A DNA stretch of 64,000 nt from Scilla litardierei (lineage: Eukaryota > Streptophyta > Magnoliopsida > Asparagales > Asparagaceae), in NCBI GenBank assembly GCA_030789695.1, contig CM061133.1, positions 99,591,128 to 99,655,127 of the forward strand, given 5' to 3'. The first letter of the stretch is position 1; each line of letters begins with the position of its first letter. Below the pieces are notes generated by a model. The model did no database searches and was not told the DNA's origin. It saw only the letters and a list, made by a program, of their open reading frames with translations. Position numbers and translations under genes: made by a program. Shown piece after piece: positions 1 to 11,828 of this stretch.

Positions 1-1541
1 CCAGAGTTGTTTTAAGAAGATGTATCACATAAGAACAAAGAAAGATGGTTGCATGCTATGCAGGATGAGATGAAATCTCTGCATAAGAATCGTATTTATG
101 AGATGGTTAAGCTTTCATATGGAAAGAAAGCCCTAAAGAACAAATAAGTGTTCAAGATTAATAAAGATTGTAAAGAAACGATTGTGAAACACAATGCCCA
201 GTTGGTGGTCAAAGGATTTCTTCGGAAAAAAGAATTGATTTTGATGAGATTTTTCACATGTTGTGCAAATGGCTTCAATCTGTGTTATTCTCGGATTAGT
301 AGCGATGTTAAATTTAGAGATTGAACAGATGGATGTCAAGACGACATTTCTTCATATATATATATATATATGAAGAAATCTATATGGAGTAGTCAAAAGG
401 TTTCGAGGTTTCAGGCAAGAAAAACCGCGTATGCAAGCTGAAGAAGAGTTTGTACGGACTTAAGCAAGCACTAAGACATTGGTACATGAAGTTTGACTCA
501 TTTAAGGCGAGTCAAGGTTACAAAAGGACTGCTGTAGATTAGTGCCTTTATACTCAGAGGTTTACAGATGGCAACTTCGTTGCACTGCTATTATATATAG
601 ACGATATGTTAATCACTGGATAAGATGCAACGAAAAATTAGCAAGCTAACGTAAGAACTCTCTAAGTCTTTTGATATGAAAGACTTATATCTGGCTCAAT
701 AAATTGTGACAATGCAGATAGTCCAAGATATGAAAATAAAAGGTTATGGCTATCTCAGAAGAAGTACATTGAACACGTGATCAAGTGATTTAATTTGGAT
801 AATGACCAATTAGTTAGCATTCTATTGGCTAACCACTTTAAGTTGAGCAAGAAGTTATGCCCTTCATCCAAAAAGAGACGGAGAAGATGTCATCGATATC
901 TTATTCTCCAGTCTGATGTATGAAATTGTATGTATACGACCTGATATTACCCATGCAGTAGAAATGATGAGTCGATGCCTTTCTAATCATGGAAAGGAAT
1001 ATTAGGAGACAGTTAAGTGGATTTTCAGATACCTTAAAGATACTTCAAAGACATGTTTGTGCTATAAAGAATCTGATTTAATTTTTAAAGGCTATACAGA
1101 TTCAGATATGGCAGAAGATCTTGATAATATAAAATCTATATCAGGTTTTCTCTATACTTTTACAGTGGGATCTATGTCTTGGCAGTTAAGATTAAAGAAG
1201 TGTGTTGCGCTATTCACAGCAAAGACACAGTATCTTGCAATCACAGAAGCTGTCAAGGAAATATTATGGTTAAGTGTTTCCATCGAGAATTATGAATCAA
1301 AAAAATATATCAGGTATATTATGATAGTCAAAGTGTTTTGGATTTGAGCAAGAACTCAATGTACCATTCTTGGACAAAACATATCGACATTCGCTATCAT
1401 CAGATATGTGGTGATATATCAACACCAATTGAGACTAGTAAAGATCCATACAAAGAAAAATCCAGCAAACATGTTCTTGAATATGTGACATATGGAAAGT
1501 TAGAGCTGTGCAGAAACATAGTTAGGATGATTGTTAAATAA
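1..1541 (+). pseudogene. Ty1/copia pol remnant (reverse transcriptase to RNase H)
   Basis: Decayed 3' part of a copia polyprotein, read through several frames. Early reverse transcriptase is recognisable at about 45-330. The catalytic box reads as LLYIDDML near 588-612, so the DD pair survives. RNase H is clearest at 1057-1347, with YTDSDMAEDLDNIKSISGF and later the TAKTQYLAITEA stretch. A C-terminal tail with the HIDIRYH motif follows at 1338-1541. Many in-frame stops and shifts (for example at 147-149 and 538-541) rule out function. It runs into the window from the left, so gag and integrase are not visible. The LTR at 1575-2054 follows in the same orientation, as expected for the 3' end of the element. 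The family call is firm; the clade is not. Confidence 0.9.
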
Positions 1542-1574
1542 AAATCATTTCAGATGCAGCTAGATGGGAAGAAT

Positions 1575-2054
1575 TGATGGCTTTCAGCTACACTCTACAC
1601 TCCACATATCATCATTAATGTGTGAGACCACACAATTAATGTGTGGGACCCACTGCATTAAAAATATCTCCCATAATTATGATATATAGTTAATATGTAA
1701 GACCCATGGATTTATGATGATGGCGACATTTGGAAGAAAATGTGTTGGTGGCCATAACATTTCTCAATTTTCTTTTTCTAAACGTCACATGTTACATTTT
1801 CTCAACCCTTTTAACACGATAAAGAGGGGTTGGGAGGTTTTGAAACACAACCAACGAAAGAGAGCAGAGAGTGGAAGAAGATTTCTTCCGAGAGAGTTAT
1901 AGTTTCTCAAGTGAGAGAACTGTAAGAGTCTCCACATAGAGCTATAATGAGAGTTTTAAGAGTGTTTATTTCCGTGTATTTATTTCCTTGTGAGAAATAG
2001 ATTTATTAATTTTTTTCTAATTTTTACTTTCTATGTGATCAGGGAATCACAACA
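1575..2054 (+). repeat. Probable 3' LTR of the copia element at 1-1541
   Basis: Lies directly after the RNase H tail. A purine-rich stretch (GATGGGAAGAA, about 1563-1573) sits just before a TG start, as a polypurine tract would. The far end, CACAACA at about 2048-2054, is a plausible CA terminus. A motif ATTAATGTGTG recurs at 1614 and 1635, 21 bp apart, upstream of a TATA-like GATATATAG near 1680. No second LTR is in the window, so the boundaries are inferred from TG/CA and context only. Confidence 0.55.
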
Positions 2055-2112
2055 GTTTTGAGGCTATATAATTGGAGTAATATGCATTCAAAAAATGAAA
2101 CCCAAACAACTT

Positions 2113-4340
2113 TGTAATGACATAAAAATTTTAATAATTTTTTTTGAATTTATGCATAATTTTTGTTATTATTCTAACTTCCTCTTCTTTTTTTCTTTCT
2201 TTTATTTTCTTTTTTCCCTTCTTTCTTTTCTCCTATCCTCCCTGGTGCAAGCCCACTCAGCATAGCTCTTTCTTCTTGCGTTAATTAGGCCCATGCCCAC
2301 TCCCTTAAGCCTAACTAATCCTCCCCCAACTCAAAACCTTAGTTCCCTTTCTTTTTCTCCCGCCAACACGCTCGAGCCGTCATCTCTCTTTGCCGTTTAT
2401 CCCTGCCGCATGAAATGCACCCATGCTCACTTCCCTCTGCGCGTAACCGACCACACACGACTCCCCGATGGCTCCTCTTGTCCTCTATATTACTCCATCT
2501 TCTTCAAGGAGATTTTGTTACGAAAAATATTATTTCTCTTCTTTAAAAATTCTGATTTTTGTTTTCTTCGGATTTGAGTGTTCTGAACTCTTTTTGGGGT
2601 TCGATACTTCGTCTTTCTCGTGAATCAAGCAAAGCCGATCTACGATGAGGTGGTAGGGCTTAATCGGTGATTTTAGTGGTTTTTGGCTTTTCCTCTTCGG
2701 TGCACGGTAGATCTACTCTACCCAAGAATTATTTTGGTTATTTACAAAATTTTTGAGGAATTAAATTGTTCTTTAAGTTACTTGAAATAAATCATGACAT
2801 GATACAATTCCTTGTTTGATTAAGTGATGAAATTCTCAGGAAATTGTTTGAGCATGATATTATAATTTATTGAGGAGGAGATGATGATTTGGAAATTATT
2901 GTGGGGAGTGATTTCCCCTTGTTTGTTATCGTGGGGTTTCGGCTTGGATGTAGAGTTTCGGTTTCCATGTTTTTACTTGGTTTGGACCTTTGGTTCTTTA
3001 TGTTGGTTTACTGGGGCCTTTTAGCTCCATGTTTCCTTCCTGTTTGTGGCTTCTGCTCCCTGTCCTGCTGTTGTTTGGGGGCTTTGGCTCCCTGTCCTGC
3101 AGTTGTTTAGGGGCTTCAGTCCCTTGTTTGCTTGCTATTGGCTGCTCGGTTCCTTGTTTGGGTATTTGGGGGGTTTTGGCTCTCTTGTTTCTTGCTGTTG
3201 AGGCTCAGATAGAATCTATCTGTTTACCCATACAGTGGGCACAGGTGCACCCCCTTGACCCTGCAGTGGCTCGATTTTGTCTCTGACCCTGCAGTGGCCT
3301 TTGCCCAGTTCCTCTTCTTTGTAGGCTTCAGTTGTTCTTCTCATGTAGCCGTAACATGATGAAAACCCAAGTATGATCCCATGTGACTCGGAACTTGTTT
3401 TATATAAGTAATTTCAGTTTTAAATAAAATTTTCAGTTTATTTCCAATACTTAAGTAAATATCTATGTTAGATTTGAAATTGTTCTATGGTAAATTATTT
3501 TGCTCGGTACATCATAAAGGGATTGATTTGACCCTTTTGATTGAAGATGAGTCCCACTATAAGGACACATATTGTTACTTCCCATAAATTAATGGTGGAA
3601 ATTACTTTTACAAAGAATGCAATGGTTAAAACAGTTTAAGTTGACATCACTAAATTACGTAGTTAGGCTAGATGATATGCATAGAATGTGATACTAGATT
3701 AAATTGATATGTGGCTAAATGTTGGAATTATTGAAAAGTGATACATGACTTGTAAAATGACTTGTAAAATTGTTGGAATCATGAATTTGAGATGACTATT
3801 GATGCATAGAACCCCTAATTACGTATATTCATTCTGATGTGATCCTTAGATTTTTGAGAAACCGTGTCCCAATTGGACATTTATATGATGCATGCTAAAT
3901 AATTACCATAATAATAAGAAAATTATAGTGCTACAACTGTTACAAGATACAATAACTTTGTGATATGAAAACTCTGAAAACAATATAACAGTATGCACAT
4001 TCTTTGAACATTACACTTGACACTAAACTGAAAATTTAAACGACATCACACTTGACACACTAGGGTTTGGAAAACTTGGAAAACTCATAGTAGAGGGAGT
4101 ACGGGAGTGACTGGAGCCATGCTTTCGGACCGTATCTGGTTGGATTTTATCATGAATTTGTTACTCGACGGGTCCCATTCATGTATCTATGTATCTGTTC
4201 AGACCCATCTAAGGGATTCAAAGTCCCTGTTTTTTTTTTGGACTTAGCCTGTGTGAGTGCCCCGTGGTACAATGTGGATTTCGGGTTGCATATCATACTC
4301 TCCAGTATGAGTCATGGCCTAGTATTGGTATAACTATATA
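2113..4340 (+). repeat. Truncated large gypsy LTR, same family as 19456-21760 and 42836-45267
   Basis: Starts TGTAATGACATAAAAATTTT, like the TGTAATGG starts of the two other copies. It shares with them the pyrimidine-rich 5' third, the GGTGxACGGTAGAT stretch, the G/T-rich middle, and a segment running from the GGGTTTGGAAAAC tract (about 4063) to the CATACTCTCCAGTATGAGTC tract (about 4295-4315). After about 4340 the similarity stops, and the last several hundred bases found in the other copies are missing. It is therefore a 3'-truncated LTR. The ORFs inside it (2293-2577, 2889-3286) are not credible genes. Similarity was judged by eye. Confidence 0.75.
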
Positions 4341-4736
4341 TTCACATAAACTAAAACATTACAACACAGAATCAAATACATAACCGATATACTCTTGTCA
4401 CATAGTTTTTGCAATGAAACCTGGAAAGCAAGTTTGAAGGTAATGATGATTAACTGATTGGACGCAAGTTGTGTTAATGTAACTTTGGTCGGTTGGATTG
4501 GATTGATGGTCAATCCTAACCCAATGCGAGCTCTAAGACCCCCTTTCGAACCCAACACAAATTTGGGTTAAAAATTACCATGCGAAAACCAGTCCAATCT
4601 CCATGGAGATTATTTCATTCTGGACACAAAATGCTTTAGGTTGAGCTTAAAAAGAGACTTACCTAAAATTAAATTAGAAAGATAATGTTCTTTATATATT
4701 GCGATAAATATCATGAAATCAAGATAAATTCTATGC

Positions 4737-5493
4737 AGTTAAGTCGGTGAGTCGGCAACGAGTTGGTCAAGTGCTGACTCATGACTAGTCGAACGAGTCG
4801 GCGACTAGTCGACGACTAGTCACACCCAAATGTTAACATATTTTATTTCATGTAACAGATGTTGCTTCTTTTTTAGGTTTGTATCGGGCATATAATTTTC
4901 CAGCTTAGATAAATTCTTTGAAAATTCACAATTTTTTTAATCTTTTTCCTGCACATTATTGCAGATACTGTCATATTAGAGTTCAATCAGTATACACCTG
5001 ATTCGCGATGGAGGCGAACAACCATCAGTCGAAAGGATCATATGGAAGCAGGTAATGAGACAGTTGAATTTATGGCAGAATCAGGAAACTATACGCTAAG
5101 AATGAGATCTCTACATGGAAATGGATGTGGCCAGTCGTAGTTTTAGAGTGAACATTTTCTAGAGTTCATTACTGATGGTCATCTGCTGAAAATCTCTTGG
5201 TGGGGAGAGTTTCAAGGCCTTCTTGGCTTCCTCTTGGACTTCAACTCGATCCACTGAATGTTTTGATTACTACGAAGTTAGAACGGGAGACAAACAATTT
5301 TCTCTCTTGTATTTTGATGGTAGAAGTATGCTGAAAAAGTCGGCCTAAGTCGGACCAAAAGTCGGACCAAATCGGTCAAAAAGTCAGACCAAGTCGACGC
5401 CTAGTCGGTGTCCGACTCATCTCCCGACTTTTGAAAAATTTCAAGTCGGTCATCCACCGACTCTTGACTAGTCGGCGACTAGTCGATGCCTTG
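4737..5493. mobile_element. hAT-like non-autonomous element with GTCGACTAGTC-rich ends
   Basis: Two flanks rich in AGTCGG and GACTAGTCG motifs (4737-4832 and 5337-5493) enclose a conserved exon-like stretch. Read on the minus strand, the right edge is CAAGGCATCGACTAGTCG, resembling the CAAGG-type terminal repeats of plant hAT elements. The left edge near CAGTTAAGTCGG is a poor match. I do not see an identical 8-bp target duplication, so the borders are tentative. Confidence 0.4.
4965..5257 (+). pseudogene. Orphan exon of an unidentified plant gene, with two in-frame stops
   Basis: A pyrimidine-rich acceptor ending TATTGCAG (4964) is followed by a frame that reads like conserved protein. It starts [20 protein letters not shown] and goes on with a Glu-rich, then aromatic stretch. 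The frame continues past stops at 5138-5140 and 5144-5146 to SEHFLEFITDGHLLKISWWG and ends at TGA 5255-5257. Amino-acid texture and codon use are unlike the transposon debris around it. I do not recognise the family. It is either a terminal exon of a displaced host gene or a gene fragment carried by the hAT-like repeat that flanks it on both sides. Confidence 0.55.
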
Positions 5494-6566
5494 ATAGCAT
5501 ATCATAAATTCCTGAAGCAAACTGCCCAAATTCTTCACGATAAATATCGATTAAACATTCCATGTTTGGAACAAAATTGTAAATAGCAATCTTAACACTC
5601 TACAAAGTATGGTAGTAACAAACTATCACAAGTTGTGCTCATGCAACAGTTACATTTGTTATCAATTTCTAGTGGATACAGTGTGTTGGGTTTGTTCGGT
5701 CTGAGTTTGGGTTTGGTGAATCCGACCTAGTCCTAAGTCAGGCTGCCTTTGTCAACCCAATTCCAACATAAATTGTAAAACTTTAACCCAACCCTACCAT
5801 GAGCAGGTTAGGTTGGGTTGGTTCATGTTTAGTGGCTTGAGTCTAACACAAGTTGCACCCCTATTAAAATCAAATGCAGTTTTTGGAGACTGTTACACAT
5901 GAAACTTAATGTCACTTGTAAATTTTGATTTATGGAATTGCATAATATGATTGTGAGATCTAGACAGACATGTATATATCACCGAATGTTCAGGCACATG
6001 TGGAGCTGATTGCCCTATGAGCAGTTATAATGCCTCACTTCCCATTTAGCAAAGGGAACGGTTTGCGATAAGCTCGTCTAAACCAAGGGAAATGCAGTAT
6101 AGGATAAAACATGTCTATTTTTTACTTGGTTTAAAATACGTTAAGCGTATCGTGCATGTTAACTTAATAACAACACAATTAATATTACAACTAAACCAAA
6201 AATTCAATGAAATGATTACATCAACCAAAACAACTATTCTGTTACAATAAAATGAAATGTCTCAATCAAGACCTTCGGCCATTACAACTTTATTGGCATT
6301 AAAAAGTTATAATCAAAGAGTTTAGCCATGTCTAAACCTCCTGGTTATCATACCCAATGAAGTCCATTTTGTAAAACCTGTTTCCTCCGGGAAACTAGTC
6401 TCAACACCTAACAATCAACAAAACAATTGTTAGAGCATGGCTTGTAGGTTACCCACACACAAGAACAAACAGGTAAAATCCAACATAATAAATATAATTA
6501 TATGCATTGCATGATCATTAAAATAAAGGCATATCATAAATGTTAGGAATCATGGTATAAGAATTC
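5494..6566. other. Non-coding stretch with GGTTGGGTT-type repeat near its start
   Basis: No credible gene. At 5690-5873 there is a run of GGTTGGGTT/AACCCAACC words ending in GTTGCACCCCTA. Such an end (TAGGGGTGCAAC on the other strand) is typical of small hAT-like elements. A related patch occurs near 4440-4560. The rest is AT-rich unassigned sequence. Confidence 0.4.
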
Positions 6567-6694
6567 AAGTATATGAGAGAGCCACCAAGCGATTGCTCGG
6601 TTGGCACTCTCTTCCCCTCCCACATGGGAGGCGAGGGATCGAGGCCCAGCGCACGCTTTAAAATGCTTTCCGATGTATCAAAAAAGTACATGAG
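6567..6694 (+). mobile_element. tRNA-derived SINE with target-site duplication
   Basis: A short element at 6578-6683 contains an A-box-like GCTCGGTTGGCACTC (6595-6609) and a B-box-like GGATCGAGGCC (6636-6646). This spacing is typical of an internal RNA polymerase III promoter. It ends in a short A-rich tail (TCAAAAA). It is bracketed by AAGTATATGAG (6567-6577) and AAGTACATGAG (6684-6694), an 11-bp repeat with one mismatch that fits a target-primed insertion. It has no coding capacity. Confidence 0.65.
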
Positions 6695-9600
6695 CGATCG
6701 ATAAATGACAGCAATGATAAAATAATCAAAGTCTATTATAAATATTGCTAACTGTATGGTATTCTTATTTTAGCGTTGTGACTCATGTTTGAAGATATAC
6801 TATGCAATATATGTGCTTACTCCTGACGTAGGGGTGCTCATCCAGGTCAGATTCAATCAAGTATAGTAATCAGATACATCAAGTACGGTAATAGAGATGG
6901 TCAGTAATGGCGTAACCAGGAATGTTTTTGACTTGACGAAAATAAAAATTATGTAAAGAATATTTTAAAAAAAATACCAAAACAAGAAAAATCAAACATT
7001 AACATGCTTTAATTATTTATTAATAGTAGCTACACAATAGTATTATACATATATTCAAAATATGATATATTGAAATGTCTATTTAAGTTGACAAAATATT
7101 ATCATGCATATAGACATGCATGCCTATGAAAATAATATTTGATAAACAAAGTGATAATTAAAGATTAATTTTTTACATTAATACAGATACACACACAAGC
7201 ATAAGAAAATAATAATTGATATAGAATTTTTTTACATTAAAATAGAGATAGAGGAAGAGAAGTAAGAGGTAATGTAAGAGTGAGATAGATCGGAGAAAGT
7301 CAGAGAGAGATGTGATTATATTATAATAAAATGCTTTATTTTTCTTTTTGCCCTGAGTTGTCCAAGGCAAGTTATACACAGTTTCGACACTGAGTGCTGT
7401 ATTAGCATATGAATCAAAATCAAAATAAAAGAAATGAAAAAAAAAGAAACAATATTAGGAGATGAGATACAAAGCGCGTTAGATTTTCTTTCTTTCTTTA
7501 AAGCGTAAAACCAAAGAAACAATACACAACATGCAAAAAATGATAACGAGTAACAAATAAAAAATGATTTCAGTGGGGATCGAACACAGAACCTCTCGTT
7601 TCACAAACCAACCTCTCGTTCCACAAACCAACGGCTTATCCATTGGGCCCAAAAACGTTTATGGTGATATATAATAATAATTTTTATTTTATTCTCTTGC
7701 CCTTGGCAGCTACGCATGGCAACTTTCACATAGTTCCGCCCTCGACGGTCAGAGACAGTAAATGGATAACTCCAGTCACTTACATGCCTTCGATATTATG
7801 AGGTTCTTATCCTGTCATTTAGTATGAAGTTTAAATCCATGCATGAGATCAATATCATATTTCAGTGAATTAAGTGTAGTAAGCGAATTCAGGAACTGAT
7901 TCATCCGTCAATTGACATCAAGTACAGTTATCTAATAATATGTAATATTAAGTGTAATGTCATCTAAGATTGACAGATCCAGTACATGTACGATGCAATA
8001 TGATTTGGCAATTACTGTAGACTAACATATATGTATAGTGTATGAACAGGGAATAGCTATTAAGATCATGACGAATTTTATTATCAGTATAAAACATTAT
8101 TTAGTACATTACCTTTAAAGTAAAACTGATAATGTATCCATTTAATAAGGGAATAAGTTTATTTGTATGTTATGATCAAGTCCTGGCTATAGAAACATGT
8201 TTGAATATCATAGAGTCAAGAGATATAGTCTTGATGCCACTATGCAAAGGAGTATTGATGACCTATATTTAATATCATGGTATGATTGTGCTTATATTTT
8301 AAGGGACAATTACTATTATCATGCATAATACCAGTCTAAGATGAGATCAGAAGTATACACAATAAACACCACCAGTTATATAATCATTTCCATCATAATA
8401 AAGAATGGAAACATAATCATAGTCTAATGAGCAATCACCCAAATTAGCCTATAACCAAAAAGAGCATGATCCAAGTCCTTTTACCTGAGGCATGCCCCCA
8501 GTCAATAATATGACTAATCTTCTATGCAAAATACATGTCCCTAAACAGCCTATTTATTATATCACCCATAATACAAGGTAAGACTGAAGCTATCAAGGAT
8601 CAAATGCCATCATATTTCAATATAGCCCCAAGATTCGAGGATCAATTCCTTTAGTACATTAAAAATCAACCATAAGTGCAAAAGTAAATAGAAAAAGATG
8701 CAAAACAGCCAAACCATAAGAACATCAGAGGCCGAACAAAGGTAAAAACAGTTCAAAAATTCAAAAAGAAGTCAAAAAACAGATTGTTTCCATTTGTTGA
8801 TGATTGTCGTTGTCCATCTTGATCTACTTGACCTAAACATAAATTAAAAAAAAATCTTGTGGTTTTCATATTGAGGATGATCACATGTAGGCTAATATGT
8901 GGCTACCCTGTGATCCTCATCGTTCATAGTGACCTTTCATGCCCTAAAAAGCATTTGTGGAAAAGATATTCATATGGTTTGATTATCTCTAGCTCAATAA
9001 TAAAGTTGTTTCCAATTACTGTTTTTTCTATCATCAAAATCTGCCAATTTAGAAGCTACCTGATTCAGGGATGAAATGGTCTTCTGTGGTTTCTTTTCTC
9101 ATTGACATAGCAAATGACGATTACAACAAACAGTTGGATCATGAATAGCTCACCATGTGAGTTTAGGCGGACTTAGATAGCCTTCTCCTATATATGCAAT
9201 ACCCAGACATAAATGAATATTTTAGAAATATCCTCTTATTTCTCAAATAATCTGTGGGACTCCAGGACAGTCTTTCAACATGATTGGCATCCTTCATCTT
9301 TATCTATTTAGTTTGCTTAGTTTAGCAGTTTGATTAGTTTAAGAACAAAAGATCAAGTGGTTCTTAAACTTCTTACAGTGAATCAAGTGTCATCTAATTT
9401 TAATGATTAACAGTATTTTCTAATGACTTAATTAGTAAGTGAACCGTTCATAGACCATTTGAGATTTTAGTCACGGGTGAATTTAGGTGTCAGGGTCAAG
9501 ATATATTCTGTGGTTCCCTAGTCATCCAGTGGGATAGAACATCCTAGAGTTTTTTTGAACCTTATTTTGAGAATTGGCCTCATTTGAACATGGTTGTGTT

Positions 9601-10668
9601 TGCATACACATGCACATGTGGAAACATGTGTATTTGTACTACCATGAAACAACAACATTGGAATTTTTATTATAGGTCACTTTTGGCCAGTTCAGAAGAA
9701 TAATTTGTTGATATAAAAACTTTTGAGTTATAAATATATGTAATAGGTGGTCCAGGAAAGCTAAATCATGAGCTGAATTTTTAATTGTTGTATTTCGCAG
9801 ACGAAAATTTTCTCTATTTCCTGCATTTTTTTTTCAATTTCATTACTTATTTATGTTCGAATTCTTATATGTCTCTTTACAGAAGTCCACTTTATTATTT
9901 GTATCCTGGTCTTTTTGCTATGAATATTATGCATCCAGAATACCAGTATAGTTCAACATTAGATGAACATACATGGCTTGCCAACATTTAATGAAATGTG
10001 TGGATGTTTTTTGGCTGTATGGCTTCATGCAAAAGTCTATAGACCATTGCAAATTCAAAGGATTAAAAAAACATGTGAAATTTAAAAAAATGGCTGACTA
10101 AATTGAGGCATAGTTATTGGAATCAATTACAGTTTGTGTTTAGGTGTGTGTTCACATTGAATTTTAGCCTAATAATTCAATAAGTAATTTATGGTCAAGG
10201 CATTGATCTTATTATGGTTTGAAAGAATGAAGTCTGTCTTATTGTGGTTTAAAAGAATTAGGTCTCTCTCCCCTTGGGGGTGTGTGAGTGTGGGTGTGGG
10301 AGCGGTTGTGCGTGAGCGCTAGCATGAATGCATGTGGGAGCGCATGTGAGTTTGTACGTGTGTGCATGTTTGTGCGGCAAACACGCTCACATGCCTATGC
10401 GTATATTTATTTGTAGCAATGCATTTATCTATATTTGTGTGACAAGATTTTCGAAGTTCTTTAAATTCATAAGACTACTTGATGTTGCGTATCTGGCGGA
10501 AACATATTATAAGAAGGAATCCTGCTACAAACTAATCTTATTATATATATATGTTTTTGTCTCCATCAAAGAAGTTATCTATACTCGTGCAATGGGTAAT
10601 GCTATTTATTGTTAAGGGTACTTGATATTATGTTTTGTGTAACTGGCTGACATATTTTGCATGTACAG
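6695..10668. other. Unassigned AT-rich sequence, probably intron of the phosphatase gene
   Basis: Apart from the tRNA-like fragment at 7570-7655 and a GT-rich low-complexity run at 10269-10390, I see no gene, LTR or terminal inverted repeat. I searched by eye for the exon encoding the RHG motif of the downstream phosphatase and did not find it. The sequence is therefore either a long intron or 5' flank. Short ORFs here have no recognisable composition. Confidence 0.5.
7570..7655 (-). repeat. tRNA-like SINE fragment
   Basis: Read on the minus strand, it has an A-box-like GGGCCCAATGGATAAGCCG and a B-box-like GTTCGATCC. The D- and T-arm-like spacing resembles plant tRNA-derived repeats. The central part carries a 20-bp near-perfect tandem duplication (ACCTCTCGTTTCACAAACCA, then the same with TTCC). 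It cannot fold as a complete tRNA, so this is a repeat, not a tRNA gene. Confidence 0.4.
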
Positions 10669-10797
10669 GAACTGAAGGATGGTAACATCATGCCAGAAAA
10701 TGTTCGTATTTGCTATTCCCCATTTTCAAGGACTATTCAAACAGCTAAAGCAGTAGCCAGTGTATTAGATATCCCATTTGAAAGCTCTCAGGGTAAG
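10669..10797 (+). CDS. Histidine-phosphatase (phosphoglycerate-mutase-like) gene, internal exon a
   Basis: 43 codons between an acceptor (GTACAG, ending 10668) and a donor (AAG|GTAAGC at 10798). It encodes ELKDGNIMPENVRICYSPFS followed by RTIQTAKAVASVLDIPFE. The YSPFSRTIQTA motif is the conserved segment of the histidine phosphatase superfamily that supplies a phosphate-pocket arginine. Proteins of this kind remove or transfer phosphate through a phospho-histidine; the substrate cannot be told from sequence. Phase is 0 at the 3' border and matches the next exon. The upstream exon or exons holding the nucleophilic RHG histidine are not in view, so this is an incomplete gene. The reading frame has no damage. 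Confidence 0.88.
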
Positions 10798-11823
10798 GTA
10801 AGCTATTTTATCTATGATTTTTGAATTCCTTCGACGAAATAATTCAACAGTTGCATAATCTCTACTATTTAATGCAAAGCTAAAGGGGTTCTCCAATTTA
10901 ACACCAATTTGATGGTGTCATCAATGTTCTTCATATTCTCTTTTCTTTTTTTCTTTACTTTTCTTTTTCTTTAAACTTTTTTTTGGGAAAACAAAATTGC
11001 TCACACTTAATAACTCTCTAATAATTACAAATTTTAGCTATAATTCTTTCCCATTTTTAATGACAAGATAAGACACATACAATATTTGTAATTTCTATGC
11101 ATTTTTTCTGTTGTAGTTGCTTACATGCCAAAAGATCTAGTTGTCATGACTTAAAGATGATCATGGCCATAACTCGGTGTTACATAAATTGTTTTTGATC
11201 AGTACACCTTTATACTCATTTAGGTGTACGTGGAATTATATGCATAATGATTTTATACATGGGGAAAGAAAGGATGGATAATATAGAGTATATTACTCTC
11301 AAGGTAGAAAGAGAATAAGAACTTAGATTTTGGCATTGAACTGTGTTAATCTTTTAGCCTGTCTACAGTACAAATAGTTTTGTAACATCTGGTTTACTGA
11401 ACAGTCATTTGGAAATGGTATAGCCTACTACTAGTGCCATATTTATTTGACTTGGCCTTTTTTGCATGTGGTATTTTCTTTTCCACAATTAGTGTCGTCA
11501 GTCTCTTTTTTGTCTCCTATTTTTATTTTTTTGGATGTAAAATAACTATAGTGGACTTCTTTTCGGCTTGCTTTGATTACATATGTTTAATTGCTCCCTT
11601 TTGTTATATGGCTCAGTTAAGATTTAAATTGACGAGGCAGGTGGTCTCCCTTGGCATATTAGATGCTCATCTCATTTGGGAGCACATCCTAATGACCTCA
11701 ATATTGGAATCAGGAAATATGAATCATTAGAGTTGTAGTTGTGTTGTATCACTTATTCTTCTTCCTCAGAGTTCCTTCATGAAATCAGCATGAAAACATA
11801 GGATACAATTGTTTATTCAAGCA
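10798..11823. other. Start of intron 1 (10798-17772), unassigned part
   Basis: AT-rich intronic sequence without recognisable elements. The intron is 6,975 bp long, mostly because of the copia element at 11824-16850. Confidence 0.7.
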
Positions 11824-11828
11824 TATTT

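Noticed and set aside
2889..3286. Leu/Cys-rich ORFs as secreted peptides
   Set aside because: Same LTR composition effect; not conserved in the other LTR copies.
7570..7655. Functional tRNA gene
   Set aside because: A- and B-box-like words exist, but the arms do not pair and the centre is duplicated.
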